The notes: generated by a model from the letters alone, not told the origin. Shown: positions 1 to 6,396, counted from the stretch's first letter. The stretch: DNA of 11,841 nt from Candidatus Nitrosopumilus sp. (GCA_011055585.1 DRGT01000015.1:1-11841), one strand, 5' to 3'. A program made the numbers and translations.

Positions 1-552
1 AGAATTGATGAATCAATAAAGGACATATGTAGTTCAAAGAACACAATTGTAGCATTTCTTGATGGTGACAGAGCAGGCGGATTTATTCTCAAGGAGCTAA
101 AATCTGTCGTATCAATCGATGTAGAGCTAAGAGCAGATGAAGGAGTTGAAGTAGAAGAGCTTACTCCACAACGAATTGATGAAATCTTAAGACCTGTAAA
201 AGAAAGTTTAACAGGAAAAGCAGTAGCTGCCCCAACTGTACAAAGTGAAGAAGACAAACCAATTGTTGATCTTGCATCAAAAATTTATCCAAATCTAAAT
301 GAAACACTTGAAGCAATAGCTCTTGATGGAGAACAAAATGAAATTTTCAAAGTACCAATTAGTGAACTAGTTAGCAAGCTTTCAACACAATCAGGAATCA
401 AATATCTCGTCTTAGACGGGATTATCACACAACGACTTCTTGAAGGAGCTAAAAACGCAGGAATTGAATGTCTTATTGGACACCGAGTTGCAAAGCTTAC
501 AAATCCAAATGGTGTGACGCTCAAAACGTTTTCTGAACTTGGACTAGATTAG
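1..552 (+). CDS. dnaG: Archaeal DnaG-type primase, C-terminal part (5' truncated by window edge)
   Basis: This is the last 183 residues of an archaeal DnaG primase, open from the first base of the window and stopping at TAG 550-552. The catalytic TOPRIM domain is cut by the window edge, but its DGDRAG acidic motif is visible at fragment residues 21-26, with the metal-binding aspartates at 21 and 23. It is followed by an acidic RADEG stretch and an ELTPQRIDEILRP linker, as in archaeal DnaG. The C-terminal half (LVLDGIITQRLLEGAKNAGI) resembles the archaeal-specific region. Family members are about 400 residues long, so roughly half is missing. In archaea DnaG is known as an RNA-exosome subunit as well as a primase-like protein; which role dominates here cannot be seen. 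The riboflavin kinase gene starts 8 bases downstream, so the two are probably co-transcribed. Confidence 0.9.
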   Translation, partial: RIDESIKDICSSKNTIVAFLDGDRAGGFILKELKSVVSIDVELRADEGVEVEELTPQRIDEILRPVKESLTGKAVAAPTVQSEEDKPIVDLASKIYPNLNETLEAIALDGEQNEIFKVPISELVSKLSTQSGIKYLVLDGIITQRLLEGAKNAGIECLIGHRVAKLTNPNGVTLKTFSELGLD

Positions 553-560
553 AATTCTTA

Positions 561-1247
561 ATGACTGACCTAAAGGTACAACATATTCTAACACTATCTT
601 ATCTTTTATCTAAAGGGGCAAAACACAATTTTGTTCCAATCACTACTTCTTCTCTAGGAAAAAGTATTAACAAATCACAGCAAGCTGCATCAAAACATCT
701 TTTGGAATTAGAACGAAATGGTTTCATTGAACGAATAATGTCTGGAAGAAATTTTTCTGTGAAAATAACATCAAAAGGATATTCAGAAATTGTTAAACTT
801 TTTACTGCTATTCGTTCAGGATTAGATTCACTTCCATCATATGTGGAATTGAAAGGAACTATAGTTTCAGGAATGGGAGAAGGAGCATATTACATGTCTC
901 TAAAAGGATACACGAAACAATTTAAGAAAAAAATTGAATACATCCCATTTCCAGGAACCCTAAACATTAGCCTAACAAAAAATGAATACATTGAGGCAGT
1001 TGGTCAGTTTGATGCTCTAGATGGAGTTTTGATAAAAGGGTTTTCTGATGGAAAACGAACCTATGGGTGGGTAAAGTGCTTTAAAGCAAAACTCAACAAA
1101 TCTACTGATTGTGAACTAATTCGTTTGGAAAGAACTGTTCATGATAAGACAATAACCGAGTTGATTTCTAAAACAAACCTTAGAAAATCTGCAAAATTAT
1201 CCGATGGAAGTAAAGTTACAATTAGAATTTCAATTAATTCAAAATAA
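561..1247 (+). CDS. ribK: Winged-HTH / CTP-dependent riboflavin kinase (RbkR/RibK type)
   Basis: This 228-residue protein has two domains. Residues about 5-75 form a winged helix-turn-helix, with the recognition region around INKSQQAASKHLLELERNG (36-54). Residues about 94-228 are the archaeal DUF120 riboflavin kinase, which phosphorylates riboflavin to FMN using CTP. Kinase hallmarks are GMGEGAYY (104-111), PFPGTLN (129-135) and ERTVHD (190-195). The same architecture is known in RbkR, an archaeal protein that is both riboflavin kinase and transcriptional regulator of riboflavin genes. A regulatory role here is inference from the intact HTH. The ATG lies 8 bases after the dnaG stop with no clear Shine-Dalgarno sequence. 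Its TAA ends one base before the stop of the convergent FAD synthetase gene, the next enzyme of the pathway. Confidence 0.93.
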   Translation: MTDLKVQHILTLSYLLSKGAKHNFVPITTSSLGKSINKSQQAASKHLLELERNGFIERIMSGRNFSVKITSKGYSEIVKLFTAIRSGLDSLPSYVELKGTIVSGMGEGAYYMSLKGYTKQFKKKIEYIPFPGTLNISLTKNEYIEAVGQFDALDGVLIKGFSDGKRTYGWVKCFKAKLNKSTDCELIRLERTVHDKTITELISKTNLRKSAKLSDGSKVTIRISINSK

Positions 1248-1248
1248 T

Positions 1249-1866
1249 CTAAATATCATGGATTGCCTCTCCATACTCTTTTTCAATTTCTGAACTAGAA
1301 ATTTCAGGAACAGGTGATTGTAATCTTGCAACCTTTACGTTTAGATTTAATTTTTTACAACCATCTGTGATAAATTTCTCTTGATGCACCTGATCATATC
1401 CTAAAGCAATAATTTCAGGTTTGATTACCTCAACAGTTTTGAAAATATCTCCTTCTTGTCCTATGACACAAAGATCTACCATTGATAATGATTTTACTAA
1501 ATCTCTTCTTTGGTCCTGTTTGTGTAATGGTGTTCTTTTTTTCATTTTTTCAGCTGTGTTATCTGTAGCAACCACAACAACAAGTACATCACCAAGTGCC
1601 TTTGCAGCATTTAGTGTGTGTATATGTCCAGGATGAATAATGTCAAAAACCCCCCCAGCTAAAATGACTCTCAAAGAGGTTCTTCCAAGGTCAGTTAGTA
1701 ACAGTTTATCATTTTCTACAAGACCATTTTTTTTCAATCCATCAATTTTTTCATTAATTATATTGTCTGAGAGATGAGTTCTATTCTTTACAATCTCTAT
1801 GGGATCCTCTTGCGTCATTGTTGATGTGAAGATTGCCGATAAGATGGATTTGTCGATTATATTCAA
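1249..1866 (-). CDS. ribL: FAD synthetase (RibL-type cytidylyltransferase family) with N-terminal HTH-like domain
   Basis: This 205-residue protein carries the nucleotidyltransferase motif GGVFDIIHPGH (71-81, HxGH at 78-81), ALGYDQ (154-159) and ISSSEI (189-194), as in archaeal RibL, which adenylates FMN to FAD in the cytoplasm. Residues 1-65 are additional: a helical, winged-helix-like segment ending KLLLTDLGRTSL. The Methanocaldococcus RibL is about 150 residues, so this is a fusion of a DNA-binding-like domain with the enzyme. The start is TTG (1866-1864); the only nearby in-frame ATG (residue 17) would cut the HTH, so TTG is preferred. The gene is last in the leftward array, 44 bases after the diphthine synthase stop, and converges on ribK. 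A glycerol-phosphate or phosphopantetheine transferase is the alternative within the superfamily, but the GYDQ motif and the ribK neighbour argue for FAD synthetase. Confidence 0.85.
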   Translation of the reverse strand: MNIIDKSILSAIFTSTMTQEDPIEIVKNRTHLSDNIINEKIDGLKKNGLVENDKLLLTDLGRTSLRVILAGGVFDIIHPGHIHTLNAAKALGDVLVVVVATDNTAEKMKKRTPLHKQDQRRDLVKSLSMVDLCVIGQEGDIFKTVEVIKPEIIALGYDQVHQEKFITDGCKKLNLNVKVARLQSPVPEISSSEIEKEYGEAIHDI

Positions 1867-1910
1867 CAGTATTTCTCTAAATCTCTCCCTTTCTTTAATT
1901 CATCGATAAA

Positions 1911-2948
1911 TTACATTTTTGGTTCTAATCCCTTTGCCATTCTCAGAGAATCAACCAAACCGTCTGCATACCCAATACTTAGAATAGCAACTTCATCTTT
2001 TCCTTGCTCTAAGAATTTTTCAGCATCTTGAATATACAATTCTGCATTTTCTAACACCTCTTGAAACTCTTTAGAATCTTTGAAATAAGGAGTAATTTCC
2101 CTTAGGGCTTGTCTTACCATTGGAACATATTTTTCAATCATTTGTTTTGGAATTTTTTTTATGGTTTTAGAATTATCAAATAGATCATCATGACATTTTG
2201 TCAGAACTTTGATTGCATCAGATTCTGTAAAGTGAAGTTTTCCGGGAATTATAATTGTGTGTGGCGGTTTCCCAAAATCAATTTTTTTCAGGGTCGAAAT
2301 TTTTCCAGAAGTTATTTCTTGATTCTTAAATCCAATTCTTGAAGCTACAATTACAAAAGTTGATGGATGTATTACCTTTCTTTTTTGCTCTTTTTCAGTT
2401 TCAAGAAGTGCATTGAGTGCATTTTTAGGTTCGAGAAAAAATTCTGCATCCTGATTGTATTCTAAGAGTAGTAAAGTATGATTACCCTCAATCAAATTCT
2501 TGTAAATTACATAATATGGTGTTGTCATAGACTTTAACTCACTCATAATAGTTACAATTTTACCAATTTTGTAATAATGTAAACCAGCTTCACCAACCAA
2601 TGAAGTAAGAGAAGATGCAGCATGAACTGTCTGTGTTTTAATTTTTTCTTGGATTGCTCTAACTCTTAACTCAATGTGAGTGGTAGCTATGTAGGGATCT
2701 CCATAAGCTAGCAAAACAACTTTTTTCTTTTTTGCATTTTTTAAAATCTCAGTCCCATCCTCCACCATCCAACGTTTAGCAATTTTTAATTTCGATTTTG
2801 CAAGTTTTTTGATTTTAGCAGTATCGCTTTTTGAAATTGGGCTTGTAAATTGTTCCATGTATACAATGTCTGCTTGTTTTAGAAGCTTCTGAGTTGAAAC
2901 TGATATTGAATCAACTCCTGAAATTCCTAACCCAACAAACCATAACAT
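1911..2948 (-). CDS. dphB: Diphthine synthase (DphB/Dph5) fused to a C-terminal DUF357-like domain
   Basis: Residues 1 to about 255 form an SAM-dependent tetrapyrrole-methylase-fold enzyme, diphthine synthase, which methylates the modified histidine of elongation factor 2 on the way to diphthamide. Visible motifs are LWFVGLGISGVDSIS at the N-terminus, ADIVYMEQFTSP (26-37), AYGDPYIATTHIELRVRA (81-98) and KIGKIVTIMSELKS near 127-140. Stand-alone DphB proteins are about 255-265 residues; this one has 345. The extra residues, about 265-345, contain AELYIQDAEKFLEQGKDEVA and ISYA-like SIGYADGLVDSLRM, the pattern of the small archaeal DUF357 family. The ATG overlaps the lysK stop by one base (TAATG), which suggests translational coupling. 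Its place behind lysine genes is a housekeeping passenger position; no functional link to lysine is seen. Confidence 0.92.
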   Translation of the reverse strand: MLWFVGLGISGVDSISVSTQKLLKQADIVYMEQFTSPISKSDTAKIKKLAKSKLKIAKRWMVEDGTEILKNAKKKKVVLLAYGDPYIATTHIELRVRAIQEKIKTQTVHAASSLTSLVGEAGLHYYKIGKIVTIMSELKSMTTPYYVIYKNLIEGNHTLLLLEYNQDAEFFLEPKNALNALLETEKEQKRKVIHPSTFVIVASRIGFKNQEITSGKISTLKKIDFGKPPHTIIIPGKLHFTESDAIKVLTKCHDDLFDNSKTIKKIPKQMIEKYVPMVRQALREITPYFKDSKEFQEVLENAELYIQDAEKFLEQGKDEVAILSIGYADGLVDSLRMAKGLEPKM

Positions 2949-4075
2949 TACTTTTTCTTTCTGTCGTGAAGTCTTTTTAAATGATGTAGAGTTCTTTTCA
3001 GAACTTCAATTCCTTGTAGATATTCATCTATCGATACACTTTCATTAATTGTATGAGATGCATGAGGATCTCCTGGTCCATATGTGACAACAGGAATGTT
3101 CAAACGATTTCCAATTACGTTCATGTCTCCAGTTCCCGTCTTTCGTATCAGGGTTGGTCTTGTATGTTCTACATCCAATACTCCTAGAGTAAATGCCCTT
3201 ACTAGAGGTGAGTTATGAGGCGCCTCAAATGGCTCAGTTTCATCTAGAATTGAATAGAATGCTTCAACTCCGCGTTTTTTTGCAACCTCAGCTACAGATT
3301 TTGCAATTTTTTCTTCAACTCCTTTACAATTCATGTCAACTGGAATTCTAATATCCATAGTTGACATGCATTCTTTTGGAGTAATGTTGTGACTTACTCC
3401 ACCATTAATCTCAGTTAATGTTGCAGTTAACATCATTCCTCTTTTTTTATCCTCTTGTCCTGATTCTAACACCTTTTTTAATTCAGTAATGAAAATCACA
3501 GATTCTTCTATTGCGTTTTTTGATAACCACGGTGCACTAGCGTGTGCACTATCGCCAACATTGATTCGTAAATTGATTGCTAATCTTCCTTTGTATGCAA
3601 TTGTAACTTGTTTTAAACCACTTGGTTCGCCAAAAACTGCATAGTCTAAATCAAGTTTGTCTTTTACTAGATTTTTTATTCCCGTCGCATTACCTTCTTC
3701 ATCAACTGCACCGACAAACATCACAGTACCATTGTTGTTTTGAATTGATGCTGCTGCAAATAGCATGGCCATCAGTGGTGCCTTTGCATCAGATGCACCA
3801 CGTCCAAATAATGTGTTTCCCTCCTTTCTAACTTTGATTTTTCCAGGAACTGTATCCATGTGTCCACACAAAAGAATTTTAGGTGAACCTGAACCTTTTG
3901 TGGCAATTAAATTTCCAACCTCATCGATGTGAATGTTTTCAAATCCGAGATCATCACACTTGTCAGCTAAAAATTCTGCTAATGGTTTTTCACTAAGAGA
4001 TGGAGTGTAAAACCTCAGAGCTTTTTCTAACATCTTTACTGCAAATCTGGGTGTGATTGTAAAACTAGTGTCCAA
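2948..4075 (-). CDS. lysK: [LysW]-lysine / [LysW]-ornithine hydrolase (M20 family)
   Basis: This 375-residue M20-family metallopeptidase performs the last step of the carrier pathway, cutting lysine (and probably ornithine) from the C-terminus of LysW. The dinuclear zinc site is complete: GHMDTVPG (71-78, ligand H72), GRGASDAKAP (91-100, D97), DEEG (125-128, catalytic E126 and ligand E127), GEPS (149-152, E150) and ASHTINE (339-345, H341). Length matches the family. The start is TTG at 4075-4073, three bases after the lysX stop; an in-frame ATG at residue 15 would remove the first helix, so TTG is favoured but unproven. Only one such hydrolase is in the window, although there are two LysW carriers, so it probably serves both the lysine and arginine branches as in Sulfolobus. 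Other M20 substrates (acetylornithine, succinyl-diaminopimelate) are less likely given the adjacent lysW and lysX. Confidence 0.92.
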   Translation of the reverse strand: MDTSFTITPRFAVKMLEKALRFYTPSLSEKPLAEFLADKCDDLGFENIHIDEVGNLIATKGSGSPKILLCGHMDTVPGKIKVRKEGNTLFGRGASDAKAPLMAMLFAAASIQNNNGTVMFVGAVDEEGNATGIKNLVKDKLDLDYAVFGEPSGLKQVTIAYKGRLAINLRINVGDSAHASAPWLSKNAIEESVIFITELKKVLESGQEDKKRGMMLTATLTEINGGVSHNITPKECMSTMDIRIPVDMNCKGVEEKIAKSVAEVAKKRGVEAFYSILDETEPFEAPHNSPLVRAFTLGVLDVEHTRPTLIRKTGTGDMNVIGNRLNIPVVTYGPGDPHASHTINESVSIDEYLQGIEVLKRTLHHLKRLHDRKKK

Positions 4076-4078
4076 TTT

Positions 4079-4927
4079 TTACTTGTTTGAATTTAGAACG
4101 TAGTCTAACATCAACGATGGTATATCTACTTCACAGACTCTAACTGTGTTTTTGTATTCCGTTGTATTGTTTACTTCATGTACCATTAAACCTCTTTCTT
4201 CACTTTCCATCAAATCTACACCAACTATTTGTCCTTCAACTGCATTTTTTGCCTTAATACACATTTCTTCCATCTCATTTGATACCTCACACTTTTCTGC
4301 TCTCCCTCCCAATGCCATATTTGTCTTCCAATTTCCATTACCTGAATGCCTGTAAATGGCAGCAACCACTTTGTCTCCAACCATTATTGCTCTAATGTCT
4401 CTAGGAGGCCTCTTCACAAATTCCTCAAGATAGTGAATTTGGTAAATTGGATACATCTTTTCCCTACTCTCAATTATACCTTCAGCAGAATCTCTGTCAT
4501 TAATTTTTGAAATCATTCTACCCCAACTTCCTACTGTTGGTTTGATGATCTTTGGGTATCCATTTTTTTCTAAACTTTCAAGTGCAGCTTCTTTAGAGAA
4601 TGCAACAGATGCCAAAGGAGTTGGTACACCATGTTTTTTTAGCAACATATGTGTGTACAATTTATTTCCTGCAAAAATTCCAGTCTTTAAACAGTTGATG
4701 ACATTAACCCCCATTCCTTCAAGTGCAGCAGTTGAATGTACATTTCTGTAATAACTTACACATCGCTGTAACACATTACCGTATCCATCTTTTTCTTTAT
4801 CAAGATCTAAAAACAGCTTTTTACAATCAAGCATCTGAATGTTGATGTTCTTTTTTTTACCAGCTTCTAGGAGAGCCTTTTCTTCCCAACGGATGGTATC
4901 ATAAAGAACAGTGATGTCAGGGGTCAC
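4079..4927 (-). CDS. lysX: LysW-alpha-aminoadipate ligase LysX (ATP-grasp)
   Basis: This 282-residue RimK-like ATP-grasp ligase joins the amino group of alpha-aminoadipate to the C-terminal residue of LysW with ATP. Motifs are LQRCVSYYRN (53-62), IIKPTVGSWGR (127-137), YLEEFVKRPPRDIRA (166-180), VDLMES (237-242) and the metal/ATP region VHEVNNTTEYKN (249-260). The segment NWKTNMALGG (199-208) carries W and GG; the Thermus LysX, as I recall it, has the same W and GG there, while the paralogue at 9860-10717 has GF and GA. With homocitrate synthase as neighbour, this favours aminoadipate over glutamate. The start is GTG; GTGA overlaps the lysW1 stop by 4 bases, so the carrier and ligase are translationally coupled. 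The lysK TTG follows three bases after its stop. Confidence 0.88.
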   Translation of the reverse strand: MTPDITVLYDTIRWEEKALLEAGKKKNINIQMLDCKKLFLDLDKEKDGYGNVLQRCVSYYRNVHSTAALEGMGVNVINCLKTGIFAGNKLYTHMLLKKHGVPTPLASVAFSKEAALESLEKNGYPKIIKPTVGSWGRMISKINDRDSAEGIIESREKMYPIYQIHYLEEFVKRPPRDIRAIMVGDKVVAAIYRHSGNGNWKTNMALGGRAEKCEVSNEMEEMCIKAKNAVEGQIVGVDLMESEERGLMVHEVNNTTEYKNTVRVCEVDIPSLMLDYVLNSNK

Positions 4928-4935
4928 TGCCCCCA
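4918..4935 (-). promoter_or_regulatory. GC-rich hairpin enclosing lysW1 stop and lysX GTG start
   Basis: On the minus strand a run of G (4934-4930) can pair with CCCC (4923-4920), with wobble pairs outside, leaving the 6-base loop CAGTGA. That loop holds the last sense codon of lysW1 (CAG, Gln), its TGA stop and the overlapping GTG start of lysX. In otherwise AT-rich DNA this is conspicuous. A role in coupling or limiting lysX translation is inference; it may also just reflect the Gly codon GGG followed by a Pro codon. Confidence 0.4.
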
Positions 4936-5091
4936 GTCCTCGCCAACCGTTTGGGCAGGCTTTAAATCAAAACCTTCTGCTGCTTTTACTAATTCAAAAC
5001 TTGCACCACACTCTGGACAAGTGACTATTTCTCCTTCTAATGCATCACTTGGAATTGAAATATCTGCATCACATTCAGCACATTTTGTCAT
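4924..5091 (-). CDS. lysW: LysW-type amino-group carrier protein 1, with C-terminal Gln
   Basis: This is a 55-residue acidic zinc-ribbon carrier. Four cysteines in two CxxC pairs (C4/C7 in CAEC and C25/C28 in CPEC) would bind one zinc. The C-terminus keeps the family motif VGEDWG but ends in Gln (CAG) instead of the usual Glu. In characterised LysW proteins the substrate amino group is attached to the gamma-carboxyl of that terminal Glu, so this carrier lacks the standard attachment group as encoded. A good Shine-Dalgarno (AAGGAG, 6 bases before ATG) precedes it, 22 bases after the homocitrate synthase stop. Its TGA overlaps the lysX GTG. The context argues that it carries alpha-aminoadipate and the lysine intermediates. 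A single-base sequencing error (C for G) would restore Glu and cannot be ruled out. Confidence 0.93.
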   Translation of the reverse strand: MTKCAECDADISIPSDALEGEIVTCPECGASFELVKAAEGFDLKPAQTVGEDWGQ

Positions 5092-5097
5092 ATTGTT

Positions 5098-5103
5098 CTC
5101 CTT
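5098..5103 (-). promoter_or_regulatory. Shine-Dalgarno site of lysW1
   Basis: AAGGAG on the minus strand lies 6 bases before the lysW1 ATG. It is the clearest ribosome-binding site in the window, where many genes start without one. Strong initiation fits a carrier needed in stoichiometric amounts. Confidence 0.6.
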
Positions 5104-5113
5104 CTTTCATCCT

Positions 5114-6280
5114 CTATTCGTCTTTTATTATCTTTTTTTCAAGCCTATCTTCTAATGGAATTTCTAAAAGATCTCCCATCCTTAGACTTTTTAGACCAGA
5201 AGCAACAGCTTTTGCTCCTTGATCATCTTTTTCTAAACCGAGAATTGACATTAGGTAAGCAGCACCTGTCTTTCCTGCTAGTTCTCCAAACACTATCCTT
5301 CTTCTATTCCCAACAGCTCTTGGAGGAATTGGCTCGTATGCCGCAGGATTTCTTAGAATAGCAGCCAAATGAGTTCCTGCTTTGTGTTTGTAAGCTGATG
5401 AACCAACAATTGGTTTTGAATCATATGGTTTAATCGTTGTATACTCTTCAATTAATCGAGAAAGATCTTGTAGCATATCCAATCTAAAGTCATTTTGTGA
5501 TTTGTACAAATATGTTAGTGTTACTGCAACCTCTGCAAGAGAAGGAATTCCAGTCCGTTCACCGATTCCATCAATTGTAGTATGGATTTGATCAACACCT
5601 GCATCGCATGCAGCAAAAGCATTAGCTAATGCAAATCCAATATCATTGTGTACGTGAGCATCTAGAGGGGTATCAATCTCATTTCTAACCTTTTTTACGA
5701 AATTGTACATTCCTACAGGTCTTAGTATTCCAACAGTATCTGGAAGACTAATTCTATCAACTCCAGCATCTTTTATGGCTCTACAAACTTCAAGCAAAAA
5801 TTTAGGATCAGCTCTACTTCCATCCTCTACAGTAAATCTAATTTTTAGTCCATGAGACTTTGCATACTCCACAGTTTCTACTGATCTTTTTAGTGCCTCT
5901 TGCTTTGAAATTCTTAACTTATCCTTTAGATGAATATCAGAAATTCCAAGATAAGCTGCAACCCACTTCGCATCACACCTCAAGGAAATGTCAATGTCTT
6001 CCTTTAACGCTCTTCCATGAGAAACAATGTCAGCTTTTAATCCTTGTTTGATTATTGTTTTGGTTGCTTCTTCATGATCTTTTGAAATTACTGGAGAAAT
6101 TTCTATTTGATCAACTCCAAAATAATCTAACATCCATGCAATCTGAATTCGCTGTTTGTTTGTAAACGAAACACCAGGATGTTGTTCACCTTCACGCAAA
6201 GTGCTATCTAAGATACTTATCCTCTTTGAATTCTTATCATACGCATTGTATACTTGTGCATAATAATTCGGATCATTCAT
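5114..6280 (-). CDS. hcs: Homocitrate synthase (DRE-TIM / HMGL-like family)
   Basis: This enzyme condenses 2-oxoglutarate with acetyl-CoA to homocitrate, the first step of the alpha-aminoadipate route to lysine. Using the ATG at 6280 the protein has 388 residues. Motifs are ILDSTLREGEQ (23-33, metal ligand D25), DAHVHNDIGFALANAF (207-222, H209 and H211), TTIDGIGERTGIPSL (234-248) and HKAGTHLAAI (299-308) followed by NPAAYEPIPP, which matches homocitrate synthases such as Thermus HCS. There is no LeuA-type regulatory C-terminal domain. The reading frame stays open 23 codons further up to 6349, but a TATA box lies inside that extension, so the shorter start is chosen. Isopropylmalate or citramalate synthase are alternatives; position directly before lysW-lysX-lysK argues for homocitrate. 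It heads the lysine operon. Confidence 0.87.
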   Translation of the reverse strand: MNDPNYYAQVYNAYDKNSKRISILDSTLREGEQHPGVSFTNKQRIQIAWMLDYFGVDQIEISPVISKDHEEATKTIIKQGLKADIVSHGRALKEDIDISLRCDAKWVAAYLGISDIHLKDKLRISKQEALKRSVETVEYAKSHGLKIRFTVEDGSRADPKFLLEVCRAIKDAGVDRISLPDTVGILRPVGMYNFVKKVRNEIDTPLDAHVHNDIGFALANAFAACDAGVDQIHTTIDGIGERTGIPSLAEVAVTLTYLYKSQNDFRLDMLQDLSRLIEEYTTIKPYDSKPIVGSSAYKHKAGTHLAAILRNPAAYEPIPPRAVGNRRRIVFGELAGKTGAAYLMSILGLEKDDQGAKAVASGLKSLRMGDLLEIPLEDRLEKKIIKDE

Positions 6281-6305
6281 TGCAGATTTCGATACATGAT
6301 CAATA

Positions 6306-6315
6306 GAATATAAAC
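6306..6315 (-). promoter_or_regulatory. TATA box of the homocitrate synthase-lysW1-lysX-lysK operon
   Basis: The minus strand reads GTTTATATTC. Its centre is about 31 bases before the ATG at 6280, so transcription starting 26-27 bases downstream would give an almost leaderless mRNA, common in archaea. This both marks the promoter and rejects the longer ORF start at 6349. No primer-extension or transcript data are available to me. Confidence 0.55.
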
Positions 6316-6329
6316 ATATTCGTACTAAC

Positions 6330-6338
6330 TTCGGCGAA
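6330..6338. promoter_or_regulatory. Short CGAA palindrome just upstream of the TATA box
   Basis: TTCG and CGAA arms are separated by one base (TTCGGCGAA), starting 15 bases beyond the upstream edge of the TATA box. It shares its arm sequence with the larger palindrome at 6378-6390, so the two may be a pair of operator half-systems for the adjacent Lrp-family regulator. This is a guess from sequence symmetry and position. Confidence 0.3.
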
Positions 6339-6368
6339 ATGTAATGCAATCGATACTAAAATAGTTGT

Positions 6369-6373
6369 AAAAA
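6369..6373 (-). terminator. Possible U-tract terminator after the lrp gene
   Basis: A run of five T on the minus strand, flanked by short TTGT/ACAA arms, begins 23 bases after the lrp stop. Archaeal transcription often ends at such tracts. It would separate the argG-to-lrp transcript from the homocitrate synthase operon, but the run is short and read-through is equally possible. Confidence 0.22.
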
Positions 6374-6377
6374 CAAT

Positions 6378-6390
6378 TTTCGATCCGAAA
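6378..6390. promoter_or_regulatory. lysM: 13-bp palindrome TTTCG-N3-CGAAA, candidate Lrp operator
   Basis: The 13-base inverted repeat has perfect 5-base arms (TTTCG/CGAAA) around a 3-base centre. It sits 6 bases beyond the lrp stop and about 67 bases upstream of the homocitrate synthase TATA box. Size and symmetry fit an Lrp/AsnC-family dimer site, and an upstream position would suit activation, as known for Sulfolobus LysM. No binding evidence exists here; the palindrome could be chance. Confidence 0.35.
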
Positions 6391-6396
6391 CTCGTT

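Noticed and set aside
285..524. Minus-strand ORF opposite the dnaG end
   Set aside because: It is antisense to a conserved primase region and shows no recognisable domain.
1273..1290. T-rich tract after ribK as terminator
   Set aside because: The tract is inside the FAD synthetase coding sequence and T-runs are common in this AT-rich DNA, so it is not distinctive.
1421..1636. Plus-strand ORF of 71 codons opposite the FAD synthetase
   Set aside because: It lies wholly antisense to a conserved nucleotidyltransferase and its protein is low-complexity with no family features. The many other plus-strand frames between 3600 and 11530 were rejected for the same reason.
4079..4927. RimK (ribosomal protein S6 glutamate ligase) as identity for the ATP-grasp proteins
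   Set aside because: Both ATP-grasp genes overlap a lysW gene and match LysX motifs such as GSWGR and EVNNT, so LysX/ArgX is the better family.
4918..4935. Programmed frameshift at the G run to change the LysW1 C-terminus
   Set aside because: Shifting either way gives short tails (GGSDP or GSDP endings) and does not restore the canonical Glu end, so there is no benefit that would support recoding.
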